Positions 1 to 8,224 of a stretch of DNA of 19,521 nt are shown here, piece by piece. The stretch is from Oscillospiraceae bacterium. GTDB lineage: Bacteria; Bacillota; Clostridia; Oscillospirales; Ruminococcaceae. The translations under genes and the position numbers were made by a program. Within the stretch, counting starts at the first letter, position 1. Each line of letters starts with the position of its first letter. The notes under the pieces are model-generated. The model was given only the letters and a program-made list of their open reading frames with translations. It was not told where the DNA came from and did no database searches. The stretch lies in the NCBI GenBank assembly GCA_017440425.1, contig JAFSHJ010000164.1, forward strand, positions 1 to 19,521, given 5' to 3'.

Positions 1-1021
1 CGCTGCTGCCGCTGTTGAAGCTGCTCCCGCTGCTCCCGTAAGCACCGGCGACATCAAGATTTCTCCCCGCGCAAAAGCTCTTGCTGAAAGCAAACACATC
101 GATCCTCACTTTGCTGCTCCCACAGGTCCCTACGGACGTGTTATCGAGCGCGACATCCGCAAGCTCATTGAGAGCGGCGTTGGCGCAACAGCTGCTGCAT
201 TTGACGGCGCAAGCGCTGCAGGCATGGCTTCCGGCACAGGTCTCGGCGGCCGCGTAAGCGTAAACGATCTCGCAGCTCCCGCAGCTCCTGCTGCAGCACC
301 CGCTGCCGCTGCAGAGCCCGCAGTAGAGTATGAAGATGTAAAGTTCAGCTCCATGAGAAAGGCCATCTCCAAGTCCATGACTCTTTCTCTCTCCACAATT
401 CCCCAGCTCACACACAACACAACCTTCGATGCAACAGAGCTTATGGCTTACCGCGCAAAGCTCAAGGCAAATGCAGAGAAGCTTGGTCTGCCCAACATCA
501 CCCTCAACGATATGGTTCTCTTCGTTGTTTCCCGCGTTCTGCTTAACTACAAAGACCTGAACGCAAATATGCTCGACGATAAGACCATCCGTCAGTTCAA
601 GGATGTTCACCTCGGTATGGCAGTTGATACCGACCGCGGACTTATGGTTCCCACCATCCGTTTCGCAAACAAGAAGTCTCTTGCTGAGATCTCCGCTGAA
701 GCTAAGGCTCTTGCAGCACAGTGCAAAGCCGGCAACATCAGCCCCGACCTCCTCTCCGGCGCAACCTTCACCATCTCTAACGTTGGTTCCCTCGGAATCG
801 AGAGCTTCACACCGGTTATCAATCCTCCCCAGACCGGTATTCTCGGCGTAGATACTCTCATGACAAAGGTTCGCATGGTAAATGGCGAGCTCCAGGGCTA
901 TCAGGCAATGGGACTCTCCCTCACATACGACCACCGCGCACTGGACGGCACACCGGCTTCCAAGTTCCTGCGTGACGTTGCATTCGGTCTTGAGAATTTC
1001 TCTCTCTTCCTCTCTAAATAA
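1..1021 (+). CDS. 2-oxoacid dehydrogenase E2, dihydrolipoamide acyltransferase (5' partial)
   Basis: This is the core subunit of a 2-oxoacid dehydrogenase complex; it moves the acyl group from lipoyl-lysine to CoA. The reading frame is open from base 2, so the lipoyl domain lies upstream of the window. In order I see an Ala/Pro-rich linker, a peripheral subunit-binding domain (about bases 50-185, starting ISPRAKALAESKHIDPHF and ending TGPYGRVIERDI), a second short GTGLGGRVSVNDL motif (about 233-275), another Ala-rich linker, and the full acyltransferase domain. The catalytic motif DHRALDG is near the C terminus and the protein ends SLFLSK before TAA. The gene is the first visible one of an E2-E3-E1 operon. 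Substrate (pyruvate, branched-chain 2-oxoacid or acetoin) cannot be decided from the sequence. Confidence 0.93.
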   Translation, partial: AAAAVEAAPAAPVSTGDIKISPRAKALAESKHIDPHFAAPTGPYGRVIERDIRKLIESGVGATAAAFDGASAAGMASGTGLGGRVSVNDLAAPAAPAAAPAAAAEPAVEYEDVKFSSMRKAISKSMTLSLSTIPQLTHNTTFDATELMAYRAKLKANAEKLGLPNITLNDMVLFVVSRVLLNYKDLNANMLDDKTIRQFKDVHLGMAVDTDRGLMVPTIRFANKKSLAEISAEAKALAAQCKAGNISPDLLSGATFTISNVGSLGIESFTPVINPPQTGILGVDTLMTKVRMVNGELQGYQAMGLSLTYDHRALDGTPASKFLRDVAFGLENFSLFLSK

Positions 1022-1039
1022 TTTTTAACCGAATTGATT

Positions 1040-1075
1040 CCTCTTGCCGCAGCGACACAGCTGCGGCGGGGGAGG
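1040..1075 (+). other. intercistronic hairpin between E2 and lpd
   Basis: A perfect 8-bp GC stem (GCCGCAGC at 1046-1053, GCTGCGGC at 1060-1067) closes a 6-base loop. Outside an internal loop, CCTC (1040-1043) can pair with GAGG (1072-1075), which would cover the GGAGG at 1071-1075. No T-run follows, so it is not a normal terminator. It could be a transcript processing or stability element; its role is inferred. Confidence 0.5.
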
Positions 1076-1103
1076 ATTATATACGAAAGGCAAGGTCTTA
1101 AAA

Positions 1104-2471
1104 ATGGAAGTATTTGATCTGATCGTTCTCGGCGGCGGCCCGGCAGGATATCTTGCTGCAGAGCGTGCCGGTCATGCGGGACTTAAGACCGCAGTTGTTG
1201 AGAAACGTGCTCTCGGCGGCGTTTGCCTCAATGAAGGCTGCGTACCCTCCAAAGCATTCCTCAACTCCGCAAAATATTACAACCATGCTCTCCATGCAGC
1301 ACCCTACGGTGTTACTGTAACAGGCGTTTCCATCGACCACGCTAAGGTTGTTGAGCGCAAGAACAAGGTTGTAAAGCAGCTGGTAGCAGGCGTTGGCATG
1401 CAGATGAAGCGTAACCACGTTACTGTTATCGAAGGCAACGCTGTTATCGACGGCAAAGGCGACGAAGGCTTCAACATCAAAGTAAACGATACCGTTTATG
1501 CTGCAAAGAAGCTCATCATCTCCACCGGTTCCACAGCAGTTGTTCCGCCCATCCCCGGCGTAAAAGAGGGAATAGAGGCCGGTTTTGTTATGACAAACCG
1601 TGAGATCCTCGATATGACAACAGTTCCCGAGAAGCTCGTCGTTATCGGCGGCGGCGTTATCGGCCTTGAGATGGCAGCTTACTTCAACAGCATCGGCAGC
1701 AAGGTTACAGTTATCGAAATGCTGAACAAGATCGCCGGTCCCACAGAAGCTGAGATCTCCAAGATCCTTCTTAACAACTATAAGAAGAAGGGCGTAAACT
1801 TCTGCCTCTCCTGCAAAGTAACAGGTGTTGGCACAAACAGCGTTTCCTATGAGGAAAACGGCGAGACCAAGACAGTTGAAGCTGATAAGGTTCTTCTCTC
1901 CATCGGTCGCCGTGCATTCACTCAGGGCATCGGCCTCGAGACCATCGGCGTTCTCACCGAGCGCGGCGCTATCGTCACCGACGAGAACATGCGCACCAAC
2001 GTTCCCGGCGTATACGCTACAGGCGACGTAAACGGCAAGTCCATGCTTGCTCACACCGCTTACCGTGAGTCTGAGGTTGCTGTAAACCACATCCTCGGCA
2101 AGAAGGACAAGATGCGTTACAACGCTATCCCCGCTGTTATTTACACCGATCCCGAAGTTGCATCCGTTGGTGAAACTGAGGAGACAGCAAAGGCTAAGGG
2201 TATGGACGTTCAGGTAGCTAACGTTACCATGAAGTTCTCCGGCCGCTATGTTGCTGAGGTTGAAGGCGGAGACGGCATCTGCAAGCTGATCGTTGACAAG
2301 AAGTACAACCGCCTTGTTGGTGTACATCTCATCGGCAGCTACGCTTCCGAGATGATCTACGGCGCTGCTCTCATGATCGAAACAGAGCTCCGCATCGACG
2401 ACATCAAGGAGATCGTATTCCCGCATCCCACAGTATGCGAAGTTATCCGTGAGGCACTCTTTGAGCTGTAA
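1104..2471 (+). CDS. lpdA: dihydrolipoamide dehydrogenase (E3)
   Basis: This flavoprotein re-oxidises the dihydrolipoyl arm of E2 and passes electrons through FAD to NAD+. It has 455 residues, a usual length. From the chosen ATG the FAD dinucleotide fold is at residues 8-15 (LGGGPAGY). The redox-active disulphide is GGVCLNEGCVPSK with C41 and C46. A second nucleotide fold follows (VVIGGGVIGLEMA), then YATGDVNG, and the C-terminal HPTVCE motif supplies the catalytic His-Glu pair. A TTG 60 bases upstream is in frame, but the ATG at 1104 starts where the family starts and has AAGG 8 bases before it. A stronger GGAGG lies 28 bases upstream and has no start at normal distance. It is in an operon between E2 (82-bp gap) and the fused E1 (54-bp gap). 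Confidence 0.95.
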   Translation: MEVFDLIVLGGGPAGYLAAERAGHAGLKTAVVEKRALGGVCLNEGCVPSKAFLNSAKYYNHALHAAPYGVTVTGVSIDHAKVVERKNKVVKQLVAGVGMQMKRNHVTVIEGNAVIDGKGDEGFNIKVNDTVYAAKKLIISTGSTAVVPPIPGVKEGIEAGFVMTNREILDMTTVPEKLVVIGGGVIGLEMAAYFNSIGSKVTVIEMLNKIAGPTEAEISKILLNNYKKKGVNFCLSCKVTGVGTNSVSYEENGETKTVEADKVLLSIGRRAFTQGIGLETIGVLTERGAIVTDENMRTNVPGVYATGDVNGKSMLAHTAYRESEVAVNHILGKKDKMRYNAIPAVIYTDPEVASVGETEETAKAKGMDVQVANVTMKFSGRYVAEVEGGDGICKLIVDKKYNRLVGVHLIGSYASEMIYGAALMIETELRIDDIKEIVFPHPTVCEVIREALFEL

Positions 2472-2525
2472 GCTTTAAAGATACAGATTGTTAAGCAATC
2501 CAAATTAAAATAGGAGGAAATATCA

Positions 2526-4994
2526 ATGCCTAAAACCCAATATGTAGATCCTGCCGTGATGCGCGCACCCGGTAAGATCACCTTCAACGACATCCCGATG
2601 AACCAGTACAACAAGACCATCGAGGAAGAAAAGGCTAACTACACCACAGAAGACTTCATGCGTATCTACCGCGACATGGCTATCTGCCGCGAGTTCGAGA
2701 CCATGCTGTTCCAGATCAAGACCCAGAGCACCTATGGCGGCGACATCCAGTACACCTATCCCGGTCCGTCCCACCTTTCTCTCGGTCAGGAAGCTAACGC
2801 TGTTGGTCAGGCTTACATGCTCGACGAGAACGACTTCATCTTCGGCACACACCGCAGCCATGACGAAGTTCTTGCAAAAGGCCTCTCCGCTATCCACAAG
2901 CTCGACGAAGCTTCTCTCATGAAGATCATGGAGACCTTCGACGATGGTAAAGTTCTCAAAGCTATTGAGAAACACACCGACGCTTCCAACGTAAAGCAGC
3001 TCGCTATCGAGTATTTCATCTATGGTATCACCTGCGAGATCTTTGCTCGTGAAACCGGTTTCCACAAGGGTCTCGGCGGCTCCATGCACGCTTCCTTCCT
3101 GCCTTTCGGTATCTATCCGAACAACGCTATCGTTGGTGGTTCCGGCCCCATCGCAACAGGTGCTGCTCTTTATAAGAAAGAGAACTACAAGAAGGGTATC
3201 GTAGTTGCTAACGCCGGTGACGGTGCTGTTGGCCGTGGTCCCGTTTGGGAGTCCATGAACTTCGCAGCTATGGATCAGCTCAAGCAGCTCTGGGAAGAGA
3301 GCAAGCGCGGCGGTCTCCCGATCCTCTACAACTTCAACAACAATAACTATGGTATGGGCGGCCAGACCCGCGGCGAGACCATGGCTTATGAGTTCCTCGC
3401 ACGTATCGGTTCCGGTATCACTCCCACCCAGATGCACGCTGAACGCATCGACGGTTATAACCCCCTCGCAGTTATCGACGCTTATCGCCGCAAGAAGCCC
3501 CTGCTTCTCAACGGTGAAGGACCCGTTCTCCTTGACGTTCTGACCTATCGTACCGGCGGTCACTCCACCTCTGACGCTCAGGTTTACCGTACCAAGGAAG
3601 AGGTTGAAGCTTGGACAGCTCTCGATCCGCTGATCACCTATCGTCAGGCTCTTGTTGACGCTAACGTTGCAGGCGACGCTGAGTTCGAAGACCTCCTCAA
3701 ATATTCCAAGGACCTCCTCTATAAGACCACCAAGCTTGCTGTTGACGAGAGCGTATCTCCCTATGCTGACCTCAAGAACGACAAGCAGTTCATCGAGAAC
3801 CTCATGTTCTCCAAAGAGAAGATCGCTAAATTTGACGACCGCGAACCCGAAGTTCTTGCTCCGAAGTCTGAGTGCCCGCGCGTAAAGCAGATCGAAGGCA
3901 AAGAGCGTTTCGTTGGCGGCGGCAAGAAGGTTTCCAAGCTTAAGACCTTCAACTACGGCGATGCTCTGTTCGAAGCTATCATCGATAAACTCTACGAAGA
4001 TCCTACTCTCATCATGTACGGCGAAGACGTTCGTGAGTGGGGTGGTGCTTTCGCAGTATATCGTGGCCTCTCCGATGTTATTCCTTATTCCCGTCTGTTC
4101 AACTCCCCGATCTCTGAGTCTGCTATCGTTGGTACCGCTGTTGGTTACGCTATGGCCGGCGGACGTGCTCTCATCGAGCTCATGTACACCGACTTCCTCG
4201 GCTGCTGCGGCGACGAAGTATTCAACCAGATGGCTAAGTGGCAGGCAATGAGCGCAGGCTGCGTAAAGATGCCTGTTGTTCTCCGTCTCCCCAACGGCTC
4301 CAAGTATGCTGCTCAGCACTCTCAGGACTGGGTTGCTCTTGCTGCACACGTTCCCGGACTTAAAGTTTACTTCCCGGCAACTCCGTACGAGGCTAAGGGT
4401 CTCCTCAACCTCGCACTCAATGGTTCTGACCCCGTCTGCTTCTTCGAGAGCCAGCGCCTCTACAACAACGGTGAAGAGTTCCACGAGGGCGGCGTTCCCA
4501 CCGGTTACTATGAGCTGAAAGAGGGCGACCTCGACGTTATCAAAGAGGGTACAGACCTCACCATCCTCACAATGGGTGCTACACTCTATCGTGCTATGGA
4601 TGCTGTTAAGATCCTTGAAGAGAAATACGGCGTATCCTGCGAAGTTATGAACATCTGCAGCGTTGTACCTCTCAACTATGATCAGATCCTCGCTTCCGTT
4701 AAGAAGACCGGTAAGGTTCTCCTTACCTCCGATGCTTGCACCAGAGGCTCCTTCCTCAACGACATCGCTAAGAACATCACAGATCTCGCATTTGACGATC
4801 TCGATGCACCTCCCGTTGTTGTTGGCGCACGCAACTGGATCACACCTCCGTTCGAGTTCGACGAGTTCTTCTTCCCGCAGGCCAGCTGGATCGTTGACGC
4901 TGTTAACGAGAGCATCATGCCGCTTCCCGGCCATGAGCCCATCGCTAACTACACTCCCGTTGAAGCTATCCGCCGCGCAAAAGAGAGCGTATAA
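2526..4994 (+). CDS. 2-oxoacid dehydrogenase E1, fused alpha and beta subunits
   Basis: This is the thiamine diphosphate-dependent decarboxylase of the complex; it decarboxylates the 2-oxoacid and acylates lipoyl-E2. It has 822 residues because alpha and beta, usually separate genes, are joined. The alpha half (about 40-430) has the ThDP/Mg motif GDGAVGRG (231-238) ending in NNNNYGMGG (271-279), and the loop YRTGGHSTSD (341-350). A linker of about 40 residues leads to the beta half (about 470-822), with the cofactor-activating Glu in MYGEDV (E500), then FNSPISESAIVG, NQMAKWQAMSAG and QHSQDW. AGGAGG (2512-2517) sits 8 bases before the ATG. Codon use is strongly biased to C-ending codons, like its operon partners. 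Fused E1 proteins occur in branched-chain 2-oxoacid dehydrogenases of some phyla, but the substrate here is not shown. Confidence 0.93.
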   Translation: MPKTQYVDPAVMRAPGKITFNDIPMNQYNKTIEEEKANYTTEDFMRIYRDMAICREFETMLFQIKTQSTYGGDIQYTYPGPSHLSLGQEANAVGQAYMLDENDFIFGTHRSHDEVLAKGLSAIHKLDEASLMKIMETFDDGKVLKAIEKHTDASNVKQLAIEYFIYGITCEIFARETGFHKGLGGSMHASFLPFGIYPNNAIVGGSGPIATGAALYKKENYKKGIVVANAGDGAVGRGPVWESMNFAAMDQLKQLWEESKRGGLPILYNFNNNNYGMGGQTRGETMAYEFLARIGSGITPTQMHAERIDGYNPLAVIDAYRRKKPLLLNGEGPVLLDVLTYRTGGHSTSDAQVYRTKEEVEAWTALDPLITYRQALVDANVAGDAEFEDLLKYSKDLLYKTTKLAVDESVSPYADLKNDKQFIENLMFSKEKIAKFDDREPEVLAPKSECPRVKQIEGKERFVGGGKKVSKLKTFNYGDALFEAIIDKLYEDPTLIMYGEDVREWGGAFAVYRGLSDVIPYSRLFNSPISESAIVGTAVGYAMAGGRALIELMYTDFLGCCGDEVFNQMAKWQAMSAGCVKMPVVLRLPNGSKYAAQHSQDWVALAAHVPGLKVYFPATPYEAKGLLNLALNGSDPVCFFESQRLYNNGEEFHEGGVPTGYYELKEGDLDVIKEGTDLTILTMGATLYRAMDAVKILEEKYGVSCEVMNICSVVPLNYDQILASVKKTGKVLLTSDACTRGSFLNDIAKNITDLAFDDLDAPPVVVGARNWITPPFEFDEFFFPQASWIVDAVNESIMPLPGHEPIANYTPVEAIRRAKESV

Positions 4995-5040
4995 TCAACC
5001 GACTGAAGTTGCTTGATTAGCCTTTCCGCAAGGAATAGTA

Positions 5041-5072
5041 AAACCCCCGAAGCAGTTGCTTCGGGGGTTTTT
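5041..5072. terminator. bidirectional intrinsic terminator
   Basis: A perfect inverted repeat with 14-base arms (5041-5054 and 5057-5070, core CCCCCGAAGC / GCTTCGGGGG) is followed by a T-run on the + strand. On the - strand it is followed by TTTTACTATT. It lies between the E1 gene (ends 4994) and the convergent GTPase-nuclease gene (ends 5081), so it probably serves both. Confidence 0.9.
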
Positions 5073-5080
5073 GTATGTTG

Positions 5081-7684
5081 TTAAATTTCTCCGTCATCCA
5101 AAAGCTTTTTAAGGCGATCGCCAATAGTTTCATTGGATTTTATTTTAAGAGAGGAGAGAATATCGTGTATCTCTTCGGTGACTCTGTTCATTTCAACCTC
5201 AAATTCAGATGCAGACATTCTCATAACGCCCGCTCTTACAGCAGAGAGCTGAATGAGTCCATCGGATGTGACCACGCGGACACGCTCATTTTTGCCGATG
5301 GTGGTGATAAGCTTTTCAATATAGTTGTCGCCGGTCTCGTTTTCTTTGGTGAAGACAACATGAATGTTGTTATAATCAAATTTTTTGCCGGTTCCGCTGG
5401 GAACGAGGTAAGCATCGAAGACGAGAACAGTCTCGCAGCGGGTGAATATGGAATAGTTGTTGAGCAGATCCATCAGCCGTGAACGGGCAAGATCGAGATC
5501 GGACTGTGCAATGGTTTTCAGATCATCCCAGGCAAAGATGACGTTGTAACCGTCCACGATAAGCACGTTTTTCCGAGGAACGGCAGGCTTGGTGTTTTTG
5601 GCTGCATGTTCCGAGGAGACAGCGGCGGGAATGCCATACTCTTTGCGGCGGATGGGACCGAATTCACGGAGCATTATCTCCTCGAGTTCTTTGTCGCTTA
5701 TGTGGAAGTTGCGCTGATTGACCGCAGGGGAGGTGTTCACGGTGTTGTTGCGCAGGCAGCTTTCAAGATGCATATAGTTGTGAACCTGATCCCATTTAAC
5801 GTTAAAACCGCCTCCGTGAGCGCAAAAAACAGAATCGGGAGTGTTTTCAAGGTCGCTTTCGGGGGAATATTCCAGCTCTGATATTACAGCATCGGCATTG
5901 TGACATACGTCATATCCGGAAACTTCCAGCGAAAGTCTTCCGCGTCCACCGGTGTATGCGGCAAGCTCTGCAGCATAGCCGTCGAGGGTGATAACGGGAG
6001 CTCTTCCCGAAAGCAGATACATTCCGCCGGATTCCTCGGGACTTTCGAAGCTGCCGTTTTTGGCGCGGATATCGTTTATGGCACGACCTATTTGGTCGTG
6101 AGGCACTTCCAGACGGAAATCATAATATGGCTCAAGCAGAACGGATTCGGCATACATAAGTCCGTGGCGCACCGCACGGTAGGTTGCCTGACGGAAATCG
6201 CCGCCTTCTGTGTGTTTTATATGGGCTCTGCCTGCCGCAAGTGTTATCTTCATATCGGTTATGGGAGCACCGGTCAGCACACCGAAGTGCTGCTTTTCTC
6301 CGAGGTGCATCAGGATAAGTCTTTGCCAGTTTCTGTCGAGGATATCTTCGCTGACACTTGTTTCAAAAACAAGACCCGAACCGCGGGGAAGCGGCTCCAA
6401 AATCAGGTGAACTTCCGCATAATGGCGCAGAGGTTCATAGTGACCGATGCCTTCAACCTTATTTTTGATAGTCTCTTTATACATGACCCTGCCAATGCCG
6501 ACTTCAGTCTCTATGCCGAAACGCTCAAGTATAATGCTTTTCAAAATCTCGGTCTGCACCTCGCCCATAAGGCTGACGTGAATCTCCTGCAGATAGGCAT
6601 TCCAGGTGAATTTGAGCTGCGGATCTTCCTCCTGAAGCAGTTTCAGCTTGGGCAGCATTGTCTGCGGATCCACATCATCGGGAAGGAAGAGTTTATAGCT
6701 CATTACCGGCTCAAGATAGGGCTCATTGGCGGCCTGTTCATATCCGAGTCCCTCTCCGCCATAGGTTGTGGAAAGTCCTGTTATAGCACAAACTCCGCCT
6801 GCAGCTATTTCGTCTACCGTTTCATATTTTCCGCCTGAATATATTCGGATTTGGTTTATCTTTTGTTCTCCGATTATATCTTTAACCCGCAAAACACCGC
6901 CTGTAACCTTGAGGTGGGTGAGACGGTCGCCTCTTGCATCGCGGCTGATTTTAAATACACGGGCACCGAAAGTTTCGGGATATTCCGCAGGAGTGATAAG
7001 TTGGGGAAGAGCCTGCAAAAATTCCTCTATGCCGGTTAGTTTAAGTCCGGAACCGAAGAAACAGGGAAAAGCAAGACGGGATTTGACGAGCTCGCTGATA
7101 TCGGAGATGTCAAGTTCACCGTTTTCGAGATATTTATCCAAAAGATCCTCTCTGCAGACAGCAAAGGCTTCGTCGCGGTCGGTAGAGGAGAAATCAATGC
7201 AGGAGGTGGAGAGCTCTTGATGTAGATTTTCGATGATTTCTTCTTTGGAGTGGCGGGCAAAGTCCATTTTGGTGACAAAAATCAAAGTGGGAATGCGGTA
7301 AAGACTCAAAAGCTTCCACAGAGTGCGTGTATGCGACTGTACACCGTCAATTCCGCTTATAACCAGAACGGCACAATCCAGAACCTGAAGAACACGTTCC
7401 GTCTCGGCAGAGAAATCCACGTGTCCCGGTGTATCAAGAAGTGTAAATGTGGTGTTTCCGGCAGAAAAAGTGGCTTCGCTGGCAAAAATAGTTATACCGC
7501 GCTCTTTTTCAAGTGTATGTGTATCCATAACTGTGTTGCCATGATCCACTCTTCCCATGGTGCGAAGCTTGCCTGCGCTGTAAAGCAATGCCTCAGCAAG
7601 GGTGGTTTTTCCTGCATCAACGTGAGCGAGAATTCCAATTGCCGCACGAGAGGAGGCGTTTTGGTTGTTAGTGTTTAACTGCAT
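5081..7684 (-). CDS. TetM/EF-G-like translational GTPase fused to C-terminal NYN/YacP-type ribonuclease
   Basis: The protein has 867 residues, against about 640 for TetM-type ribosomal protection proteins. The GTPase has G1 AHVDAGKT (20-27), G2 ERGIT (61-65), G3 DTPGH (84-88) and G4 TKMD (138-141), where NKxD is usual. EF-G-like domains II-V continue to about residue 645. A linker with KELEEIMLREFGPIRRK follows. Residues 705-845 form a NYN (PIN-like) nuclease domain of the YacP/Rae1 type: VDGYNVI (D711), VFDAY (D757), TGDNYIE (D786), VTSDGLIQ (D808). The domain IV tip reads IKHTEGGDFR instead of the TetM tip, so tetracycline protection is unlikely. GGAGAG is 8 bases before the ATG, and no tet-type leader peptide is visible. 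The inferred role is to bind the ribosome near the A site and cleave mRNA there. Confidence 0.88.
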   Translation of the reverse strand: MQLNTNNQNASSRAAIGILAHVDAGKTTLAEALLYSAGKLRTMGRVDHGNTVMDTHTLEKERGITIFASEATFSAGNTTFTLLDTPGHVDFSAETERVLQVLDCAVLVISGIDGVQSHTRTLWKLLSLYRIPTLIFVTKMDFARHSKEEIIENLHQELSTSCIDFSSTDRDEAFAVCREDLLDKYLENGELDISDISELVKSRLAFPCFFGSGLKLTGIEEFLQALPQLITPAEYPETFGARVFKISRDARGDRLTHLKVTGGVLRVKDIIGEQKINQIRIYSGGKYETVDEIAAGGVCAITGLSTTYGGEGLGYEQAANEPYLEPVMSYKLFLPDDVDPQTMLPKLKLLQEEDPQLKFTWNAYLQEIHVSLMGEVQTEILKSIILERFGIETEVGIGRVMYKETIKNKVEGIGHYEPLRHYAEVHLILEPLPRGSGLVFETSVSEDILDRNWQRLILMHLGEKQHFGVLTGAPITDMKITLAAGRAHIKHTEGGDFRQATYRAVRHGLMYAESVLLEPYYDFRLEVPHDQIGRAINDIRAKNGSFESPEESGGMYLLSGRAPVITLDGYAAELAAYTGGRGRLSLEVSGYDVCHNADAVISELEYSPESDLENTPDSVFCAHGGGFNVKWDQVHNYMHLESCLRNNTVNTSPAVNQRNFHISDKELEEIMLREFGPIRRKEYGIPAAVSSEHAAKNTKPAVPRKNVLIVDGYNVIFAWDDLKTIAQSDLDLARSRLMDLLNNYSIFTRCETVLVFDAYLVPSGTGKKFDYNNIHVVFTKENETGDNYIEKLITTIGKNERVRVVTSDGLIQLSAVRAGVMRMSASEFEVEMNRVTEEIHDILSSLKIKSNETIGDRLKKLLDDGEI

Positions 7685-7720
7685 CGGATCTGCTCTCCAA
7701 ACAAAATTACGATTGTATAA

Positions 7721-7749
7721 ATTATATCACAGAATAGTGCGTTAAACAA
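7721..7749 (-). promoter_or_regulatory. promoter of the GTPase-nuclease gene
   Basis: On the - strand, TTGTTT (7744-7749) and a perfect TATAAT (7721-7726) are 17 bases apart, with an extended -10 (TGA directly before TATAAT). The predicted transcript start leaves an untranslated leader of only about 30 bases, too short for an attenuator or riboswitch. Confidence 0.75.
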
Positions 7750-7779
7750 GGAGCAGGAGAGGGAAAAGCAAAACAAAAA

Positions 7780-7818
7780 AGCGACCGGACACTCTTTAAG
7801 AATGCAGCGGTCACCTTT
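7780..7818 (-). terminator. intrinsic terminator after the DUF378 gene
   Basis: On the - strand, GTGACCG (7807-7813) pairs with CGGTCGC (7781-7787) using one G-U pair, with further inner pairing (CATTC with GAGTG), then TTTTTTG. It ends the DUF378 transcript just before the promoter of the next leftward gene. The + strand also has a T-run, but no + strand gene ends here. Confidence 0.75.
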
Positions 7819-7875
7819 TTGTTTTTACAAAGTATTCGTTTCAAGCTCTGTTTATTGCTTGCGGCTAAAACTGTT

Positions 7876-8097
7876 TTATCTTTCCCTTACATCTACAACA
7901 TCGGTATCTTTAAACAGCAGGGAGATAGTCCACAGACCTGCGAGAGCCACAAGAGTATAAATAATTCTGCTGATAACAGCGGATGCACCGCCAAACAGCC
8001 AAGCAACCAGGTCGTATTGGAAAATACCGATAAGTCCCCAGTTTAAAGCTCCGATTATTACAAGCACAAGAGCAATTTTATCGATTACATTTGTCAC
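7876..8097 (-). CDS. DUF378 family small membrane protein
   Basis: This short protein (73 residues from the chosen start) has two hydrophobic segments: IALVLVIIGALNWGLIGIF and, after a LVAWLFGG turn, IIYTLVALAGLWTISLLF. The IGALNWGL motif is typical of DUF378 proteins, which are common in Firmicutes and have no known function. The C-terminal tail is charged. An in-frame ATG at 8104-8106 directly abuts the AAGGAG (8107-8112), leaving no spacer. GTG at 8095-8097 is 9 bases away and gives the family's usual N terminus, so I prefer it; translation from ATG would add three residues. No clear promoter is visible upstream. The gene is followed by its own terminator. Confidence 0.8.
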   Translation of the reverse strand: MTNVIDKIALVLVIIGALNWGLIGIFQYDLVAWLFGGASAVISRIIYTLVALAGLWTISLLFKDTDVVDVRER

Positions 8098-8224
8098 AAT
8101 CAACATCTCCTTAAATGAATCGGTGAGTGCGGACGAATTGTGTATGCCTGTTTATATTAAGCTTTACATACCCGCTTTTTTATTATGTGAAAAGCAGAAA
8201 ATATTATTCATATTTGTCGCAACA

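Noticed and set aside
2523..4934. Long open frame on the - strand opposite E1 (803 codons)
   Set aside because: It mirrors the strongly biased codons of E1, has no recognisable domain and no ribosome binding site; the same applies to the 442-codon frame opposite lpd and the 347-codon frame opposite metG.
5081..7684. Tetracycline resistance gene (tetM/tetW-like) on a mobile element
   Set aside because: The drug-displacing loop is different, a nuclease domain is attached, and no integrase, relaxase, transposase or leader peptide is nearby.
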